Shown here: positions 59,949 through 64,000 of the stretch, piece by piece | Layout: every line of letters starts with the position of its first letter | How positions within the stretch are numbered: the stretch's first letter is position 1 | Notes under the pieces: generated by a model | What the model was told of the DNA's origin: nothing | Databases searched by the model: none | The model's input: only the letters and a program-made list of their open reading frames with translations | Translations under genes and position numbers: made by a program | Source: Geomesophilobacter sediminis | Lineage (GTDB): Bacteria > Desulfobacterota > Desulfuromonadia > Geobacterales > Geobacteraceae | Direction of reading: 5' to 3' | Assembly: GCF_016458275.1 (NCBI RefSeq) | Contig: NZ_JAEMHM010000008.1 | Location: 220,820 to 284,819 of the forward strand | DNA length: 64,000 bases

Positions 59949-60740
59949 ATGAGCGCCGAAACAGTACGCACCGGGGGGAAAGGGCACCAGCCGGGGAGAA
60001 GGCCGCGTTTCAGCATCGTCACCGTCGTCTTGAACGGGGAGCAGGGGCTGCCCCGGACCCTGACCTCGGTGGTGAACCAGACCTACCGGAATTTCGAGTT
60101 GGTGGTCATCGACGGCGGTTCCTCCGACGGCACCATCGAGCTGATCAAGGGCTACCAGCGCTTCATCCGGTACTGGATCAGCGAACCCGACCGTGGGATC
60201 TACGATGCCATGAACAAGGCGATCCAGGTCTGCCGGGGGGATTACCTGTACTTTCTCAACTGCGGGGACACCTTTGCCGCTCCCGATACCCTGGAGCAGG
60301 TGGTCGCCAGGCTCGACGGCGCTACCCCCGACATCGTCTGCGGCAACGTCCTCCAGCTGCACGAAACCGGCCCCCGGATGTTTCGTTACGATATCGGCTC
60401 GCAGTACCAGCTCTACCGCGACACCATATGTCACCAGGCGCTCTTCACCGCGCGGCGGGTTTTCGCCACCACCGGGATCTTCGACATCAGCTACCGGATC
60501 AGCGCCGACCGGGAGTGGCTGTTGCGGGCGCTCAAGCGCCACCACTTCGAGATCTGCTTCATCGACCTCCCGGTTTGCCTTTTCGACGTCACCGGGGTGA
60601 GCTCCCGGCAGCGGACGCGGCTCAAGATCGAAAACCTGAGGATCAACCGCGCCTATTTCACCTGGAGGTTCTACCCGTTTTTACTGCGGCAGTTGCTTGC
60701 CAAGGTGGGAAGGATGGCACTGGTACAGAAGGTGGGGTAG
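59949..60740 (+). CDS. Glycosyltransferase family 2
   Basis: 263 residues, last gene of the operon. RFSIVTVVLNGEQGLPRTLT, FELVVIDGGSSDGTIELIKG, ISEPDRGIYDAMNKAIQVCR, GDYLYFLNCGDTF, and ICHQALFTARRVF with the H-Q acceptor motif. Its ribosome site AAAGGAGGTGATCC (59933-59946) is complementary over 14 bases to the usual 3' end of bacterial 16S rRNA. ATG 59949 is the start; an in-frame GTG 59940 lies inside that site. Confidence 0.9.
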   Translation: MSAETVRTGGKGHQPGRRPRFSIVTVVLNGEQGLPRTLTSVVNQTYRNFELVVIDGGSSDGTIELIKGYQRFIRYWISEPDRGIYDAMNKAIQVCRGDYLYFLNCGDTFAAPDTLEQVVARLDGATPDIVCGNVLQLHETGPRMFRYDIGSQYQLYRDTICHQALFTARRVFATTGIFDISYRISADREWLLRALKRHHFEICFIDLPVCLFDVTGVSSRQRTRLKIENLRINRAYFTWRFYPFLLRQLLAKVGRMALVQKVG

Positions 60741-60845
60741 ACGCGGGGATCGGGGATCGGGGGCAGGCGGCAACCAACAAGGGGTGCGTGCGATAGCACG
60801 GCTTGCAACGGACCGGGTGCAGCTGGGGCGGAGATGCACCATCAG

Positions 60846-60894
60846 AAAGGCAAATCCCCCCATCCCCCCTTTGCCAAAGGGGGGTGTCAAGGAC
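60846..60894. repeat. Poly-C/poly-G hairpin repeat
   Basis: AAGGCAAATCCCCCCATCC then CCCCTTTGCCAAAGGGGGGTG, followed by GTCAAGGAC. Nearly identical to 24213-24252, including the flanking TATCAAGGAC/TGTCAAGGAC. Confidence 0.65.
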
Positions 60895-60970
60895 GAAAGG
60901 GGGGCCAAGGCGAGAGCTGTTCCCGCAACGCCGGCTTTGCCCCGGTGCGGAGAACATCTTTTGAATTCCC

Positions 60971-61008
60971 AAAGAAAAAGGCGGTGTTGCCACACCGCCT
61001 TTTCTTTT
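60971..61008. terminator. Bidirectional terminator closing the exopolysaccharide operon
   Basis: AAAGAAAAAGGCGGTGT (60971-60987), loop TGCC, then ACACCGCCTTTTCTTT (60992-61007). The T-run on the plus strand ends the operon, and the A-run upstream gives a T-run for the minus-strand beta-helix gene that ends at 61040. Confidence 0.85.
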
Positions 61009-61039
61009 GCCTCAACTTGTTGACAGGCCCGCCGAAGGG

Positions 61040-62662
61040 TTACTGACCTATGGAGATGCTGGACGGGGCATAGAGTTCCAGCGACGGGTCGAAGGCTCCC
61101 AGGGTGGGGGCGGTTCCGGAGAACGGCAGACCTACCTTGGTCCCTTTCCCGACGATGTTGGCGGTGGCGCTCCCGGGACGGTAGTAAGGATCGGGCCGGT
61201 TGCCGGAACCCTGGAACTGGGCGGCGAAGTTGTAGTTGTTGGTCACCGTGGTGAATCCGCCGCTCCCGTAGTTGTACGTGTACGCCCCGTTGGCGACGTT
61301 GTTGTTGGTGAAGACGATGTTGGAGATGCCGGCCCCGCCCGGGTAGATCAGCGCTCCGTGCGCGACCCCCTTGAAGATGTTGTTCCGGATGTTCACCGAG
61401 TCCAGGGTGCCGACCCCGTTTTGCATGTAGATGCCCTGGCTGCTCCCGTTGTTCATGGTGTCGAACACGTTGTTGTAGATGTTGATGTTGCTTCCGACGA
61501 AGGGGGCCCCGGTCTTGTCGGTGGTGTTGATGGCGACGGCATCGCCGTAGATGTTGTAGAAGACGTTGTTTCTGATGGTGACGTTCTTGGTGTACCCCTT
61601 GCCGTGGATGCCGATGGCGGTGTCATACCCCTTGGTCGAGGTGGTATTGGTGAAATAGTTGCCGGCAATCAGCACGTTTTCCACGAAGTAGCAGCTTTCC
61701 AGCGCCTGGCCGACCGCGGTGCTCCCGGTTCCCTGGGGGACGTCGCTGGCGAAGGTGTTGTTGATGATCTCCCAGGAATAGGGGAGGTTCGGTCCGTTTG
61801 GATTGAGCAGGATGGAGTACATCCCGTTGGTCCAGTTGTTGTAGAACTTGGTGTCCCCTTCCACCATCCAAACCTCGATGGCGACCGTGTGCCAGGCCAG
61901 GGTGGCCACCTTCATGGTGTTGTTGTAGAACTGCACGTCGTTCCACCAGTGCGAGGTGTTCCCCACGGCGCTGAGCAGCGAGGTGGAGTTGTCGATCACG
62001 TTGTCGTGGATGCTCGAAGACTTGATGGAGTTGGGGTAGAGCTTCGAGTTGATCAGCGTGTTGTTGTAGATCTGGATGCCGGTGGCCCATTCGTTTGCGG
62101 CCGGCTCGGTGCTCAGGGGCGCGCTGTCGTCGCAGTAGGTCGCCGTCTGGGTCGGCGCCGTGGTCAGGCAGGCGTTGCTGTAGATGTACATCTTGCCGTA
62201 AACGCTGATGGCGTTCGCGAAGCCGTTGAAGGCGCAGTCGTGGAAGATCTGGTTGCTGCGTGCTCCGGAGAGGATCGCGGTGCCGGTGCCGACAAAACCG
62301 ATGCCGGCGATCTCGTTTGCCCCGTTCACCACGGGAAGCGAGCTCGTGGCCTTGATATAGGGGTTGGCGGTGGTGTTGATGGTGACCAGGGAGCTCCCCG
62401 CTCCGAGGATCTTGACGCCGGTTTTGAGGGTGCAGGTGCTGTTGTCGGTGTAGCTCCCCGCATTGACGTTGATCGTGTCGCCGGAGACCGCCTTGCCGCA
62501 GGCGTACGACAGGGTCTGCCAGGGCGCCGACGCAGATCCTGCTGCGCTGTTGCTCCCGTTCGGTGCGACGAAGTAGGTGGCCGCCCATGCTGCCGGCGAC
62601 ATGAAGGACATCATCGAGAAAGCCAGGATCCCAAAGCAGGTTCTGCTCACTGTTCTCTTCAT
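61040..62662 (-). CDS. Secreted right-handed parallel beta-helix protein
   Basis: 540 residues. A signal peptide (SRTCFGILAFSMMSFMSPAAWA) is followed by ATYFVAPNGSNSAAGSASAP, the 'DUF1565-like' entry of pectate-lyase-type helices, and WQTLSYACGKAVSGDTINVN. About 15 turns with Asn ladders then follow (IQIYNNTLIN, VQFYNNTMKV, VTIRNNVFYN, INIYNNVFDT, VNIRNNIFKG, IVFTNNNVAN). It ends GTAPTLGAFDPSLELY. Members bind or cleave acidic polysaccharides, but no catalytic triad is certain. ATG 62662 follows AAGGAGAT; an upstream in-frame ATG at 62719 lacks a ribosome site. Its position opposite the operon suggests a role with the exported polymer. Confidence 0.85.
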   Translation of the reverse strand: MKRTVSRTCFGILAFSMMSFMSPAAWAATYFVAPNGSNSAAGSASAPWQTLSYACGKAVSGDTINVNAGSYTDNSTCTLKTGVKILGAGSSLVTINTTANPYIKATSSLPVVNGANEIAGIGFVGTGTAILSGARSNQIFHDCAFNGFANAISVYGKMYIYSNACLTTAPTQTATYCDDSAPLSTEPAANEWATGIQIYNNTLINSKLYPNSIKSSSIHDNVIDNSTSLLSAVGNTSHWWNDVQFYNNTMKVATLAWHTVAIEVWMVEGDTKFYNNWTNGMYSILLNPNGPNLPYSWEIINNTFASDVPQGTGSTAVGQALESCYFVENVLIAGNYFTNTTSTKGYDTAIGIHGKGYTKNVTIRNNVFYNIYGDAVAINTTDKTGAPFVGSNINIYNNVFDTMNNGSSQGIYMQNGVGTLDSVNIRNNIFKGVAHGALIYPGGAGISNIVFTNNNVANGAYTYNYGSGGFTTVTNNYNFAAQFQGSGNRPDPYYRPGSATANIVGKGTKVGLPFSGTAPTLGAFDPSLELYAPSSISIGQ

Positions 62663-62851
62663 TCCGTATCTCCTTTGCAAAGTTACTCTATCTCGAGCAA
62701 ACTTCGCCGTCGTTCCCATTGATTATACCGCGTAACCGGATTCTTTCTGACAGTGTCGCTACCCCCGCCGCAGATTCTTATGAGGAATCCGCGGCGGAGG
62801 AAGTGCCGGTTGATTGATCGCTATGGGATTGGCGGCAGGCTCTGGTTCAGT

Positions 62852-64000
62852 CTAGTAGCCGGCGACGTTGATCTCGGCCGCGGAGGTCCAGGGACCGCCG
62901 TTTACCTCCGAGAGGGCTCTCAGCCGGATGTACTGGCCGCTTTTGGCCGCGAAGGAAACCTGCTTCAGCGTGGTGCTTTTGGCAAAGGTCCCGGTTGCCA
63001 CCGGGGTGCCCCAGTTCACGCCGTCGGCGCTGACGTAGAATTCGTACTTCGCGATGGTGCCGTTGATGCCGCCGTCCTGGCGCGGCAGGTAGCTGAAGCT
63101 GGAGAGCTTGTACGATTTGCCGAGGTTGATCTGGATCTCGTGCGGGGCGGCAGGCGCAGCCTTGTACCACTGGGTGTGCCAGATGGTGGTGGAGCTCCCG
63201 TCGAAGGCGTTGGTTGCCGCGCCGTTTTGACCGACCGTTTCCTGGCTGTCGGCATACTTGAGCTTCCACAGGGTATGGGGGATGTTTGCGGCGGTCGTGG
63301 TGGTCGCGGTCGCCGCGAAGGTGGCGGAAATGGTGTGGTTTGCGGTGACGCTGGTGAAGGTGTAGGAGGAAACCGCGCCGACCGAGGTGCCGTCGACCGT
63401 TACTGCCGCTACCTGGTAACCCGACGCCGGGGTGATGCTGTAGGCCTGGGAGCTGCCGGCATTCACGGTGGCGGTTCCTGCCGGGGAGATGCTCCCGCCG
63501 GTGCCGGCGCTGGCGGCGATGCTGTAGCTGATGGTGGCAAACGAGGCGGCGATGGTGTGGTTGGCGGCGACGCTGTTGAAGGTGTAGGAGGAGACCGCGC
63601 CTACCGAGGCGCCGTCGACCGTTACCGAGGCGATCTGGTAGCCCGATGCCGGGGTGATGCTGTAGGCCTGGGAGCCGCCGGCATTCACCGAGGTGGTCCC
63701 GGCCGGGGAGATGCTCCCGCCGGTGCCGGCGCTGGCGGCGATGCTGTAGCTGACGGTGGCAAACGAGGCGGCGATGGTGTGGTTGGCGGCGACGCTGTTG
63801 AAGGTGTAGGAGGAGACCGCGCCTACCGAGGCGCCGTCGACCGTTACCGAGGCGATCTGGTAGCCCGATGCCGGGGTGATGCTGTAGACCTGGGAGCCGC
63901 CGGCATTCACGGTGGCGGTTCCCGCCGGGGAGATGCTCCCGCCGGTGCCGGCGCTGGCGGCGATGCTGTAGCTGACGGTGGCAAACGAGGCGGCGATGGT
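62852..64000 (-). CDS. Large secreted protein with identical beta-repeats and F5/8-type C domain (C-terminal part)
   Basis: The gene runs off the right edge; 383 codons are visible. Near-identical 74-residue repeats (SYSIAASAGTGGSISPAGT, SQAYSITPASGYQIASVTVD, GASVGAVSSYTFNSVAANHT, IAASFAT) occur more than four times in the visible part, in the style of InlB B-repeat-like bacterial repeats. They are followed by a Thr/Ala linker and a C-terminal discoidin/F5-8 type C domain (TLWKLKYADSQETVGQNGAA, TNAFDGSSTTIWHTQWYKAA, HEIQINLGKSYKLSSFSYLP, IRLRALSEVNGGPWTSAAEI). Such domains bind carbohydrates or lipids outside the cell. The N-terminus, signal and full repeat number are outside the window. Confidence 0.85.
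   Translation of the reverse strand, partial: TIAASFATVSYSIAASAGTGGSISPAGTATVNAGGSQVYSITPASGYQIASVTVDGASVGAVSSYTFNSVAANHTIAASFATVSYSIAASAGTGGSISPAGTTSVNAGGSQAYSITPASGYQIASVTVDGASVGAVSSYTFNSVAANHTIAASFATISYSIAASAGTGGSISPAGTATVNAGSSQAYSITPASGYQVAAVTVDGTSVGAVSSYTFTSVTANHTISATFAATATTTTAANIPHTLWKLKYADSQETVGQNGAATNAFDGSSTTIWHTQWYKAAPAAPHEIQINLGKSYKLSSFSYLPRQDGGINGTIAKYEFYVSADGVNWGTPVATGTFAKSTTLKQVSFAAKSGQYIRLRALSEVNGGPWTSAAEINVAGY
63314..64000 (-). repeat. 222-bp tandem coding repeats
   Basis: The unit repeats with a 222-base period (e.g. GCGATGGTGTGGTTGGCGGC at 63551 and again at 63773). The two most distal visible units are almost base-identical, and the unit nearest the 3' end (63314-63520) has diverged. 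The array continues beyond 64000. Confidence 0.85.

Noticed and set aside
36781..60740. XrtA/PEP-CTERM exosortase system
   Set aside because: The ATPase, FemAB-like proteins and deacetylase resemble partners of such loci, but no exosortase and no PEP-CTERM tail is present in the window.

Overview
The window looks like a chromosomal segment of a GC-rich Desulfuromonadota bacterium, most likely of the Geobacter/Geomonas/Citrifermentans type. This is inferred from gene content and protein style: a roughly 990-residue NAD-glutamate dehydrogenase, ispE followed by tRNA-Gln, dockerin-like and serpin lipoproteins, and a large exopolysaccharide cluster. No rRNA or other taxonomic marker is present, so the genus is not proven.

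Region 1 (1-13.9 kb) is mostly core genome. It holds the 3' end of an acyl-CoA synthetase, a DUF1778 antitoxin with a decayed GNAT toxin, a WYL regulator overlapping a DEAD-box RNA helicase, trmB, a three-gene copper cluster (outer-membrane-like protein, copC, copD), NAD-glutamate dehydrogenase, truD, ispE and tRNA-Gln(TTG). The gaps between genes are filled with dispersed palindromic repeats of at least three families, in places nested inside one another.

Region 2 (13.85-24.5 kb) is accessory. A 5 kb block, bounded by the tRNA-Gln 3' end plus terminator and a degenerate copy of both, carries a TIM-barrel protein, two serpin lipoproteins and a small membrane protein. Beyond it lie a small lipoprotein that shares its promoter region with serpin 1, a 41-bp minisatellite, an AT-rich foreign patch (SDR oxidoreductase, two related small membrane proteins, REP-associated transposase remnants) and an MDR-type oxidoreductase.

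Region 3 (24.5-36 kb) encodes a giant secreted modular protein of about 3,300 codons. It is built from a duplicated 2.8 kb module, twelve carboxypeptidase-regulatory-like repeats and a C-terminal dockerin-like module, and it is interrupted by one in-frame TAG. Directly downstream is a lipoprotein whose C-terminal half looks cohesin-like, which suggests a cell-surface tethering pair. A 56-residue gene with a perfect ribosome binding site lies on the other strand.

Region 4 (36.78-60.74 kb) is one long co-directional exopolysaccharide operon. It contains an ExeA-like ATPase, a BY-kinase relative that has lost its Walker-A lysine, a sugar transferase fused to a degenerate GGDEF-like domain, a WlbA/B/C-like nucleotide-sugar set, three FemAB-like transferases, an uncharacterised Cys-containing protein, glycosyltransferases, Wza-like and Wzz-like proteins, a deacetylase, a Wzy-like polymerase, a Wzx-like flippase, a plant-like GDP-mannose 3,5-epimerase and a methyltransferase. 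Many genes overlap by ATGA or GTGA. Together they can prime, build, decorate, flip, polymerise and export a polysaccharide.

Region 5 (61-64 kb, minus strand) has two secreted proteins converging on the operon: a parallel beta-helix protein, and the C-terminal part of a protein with near-identical 222-bp tandem repeats and an F5/8-type C domain.
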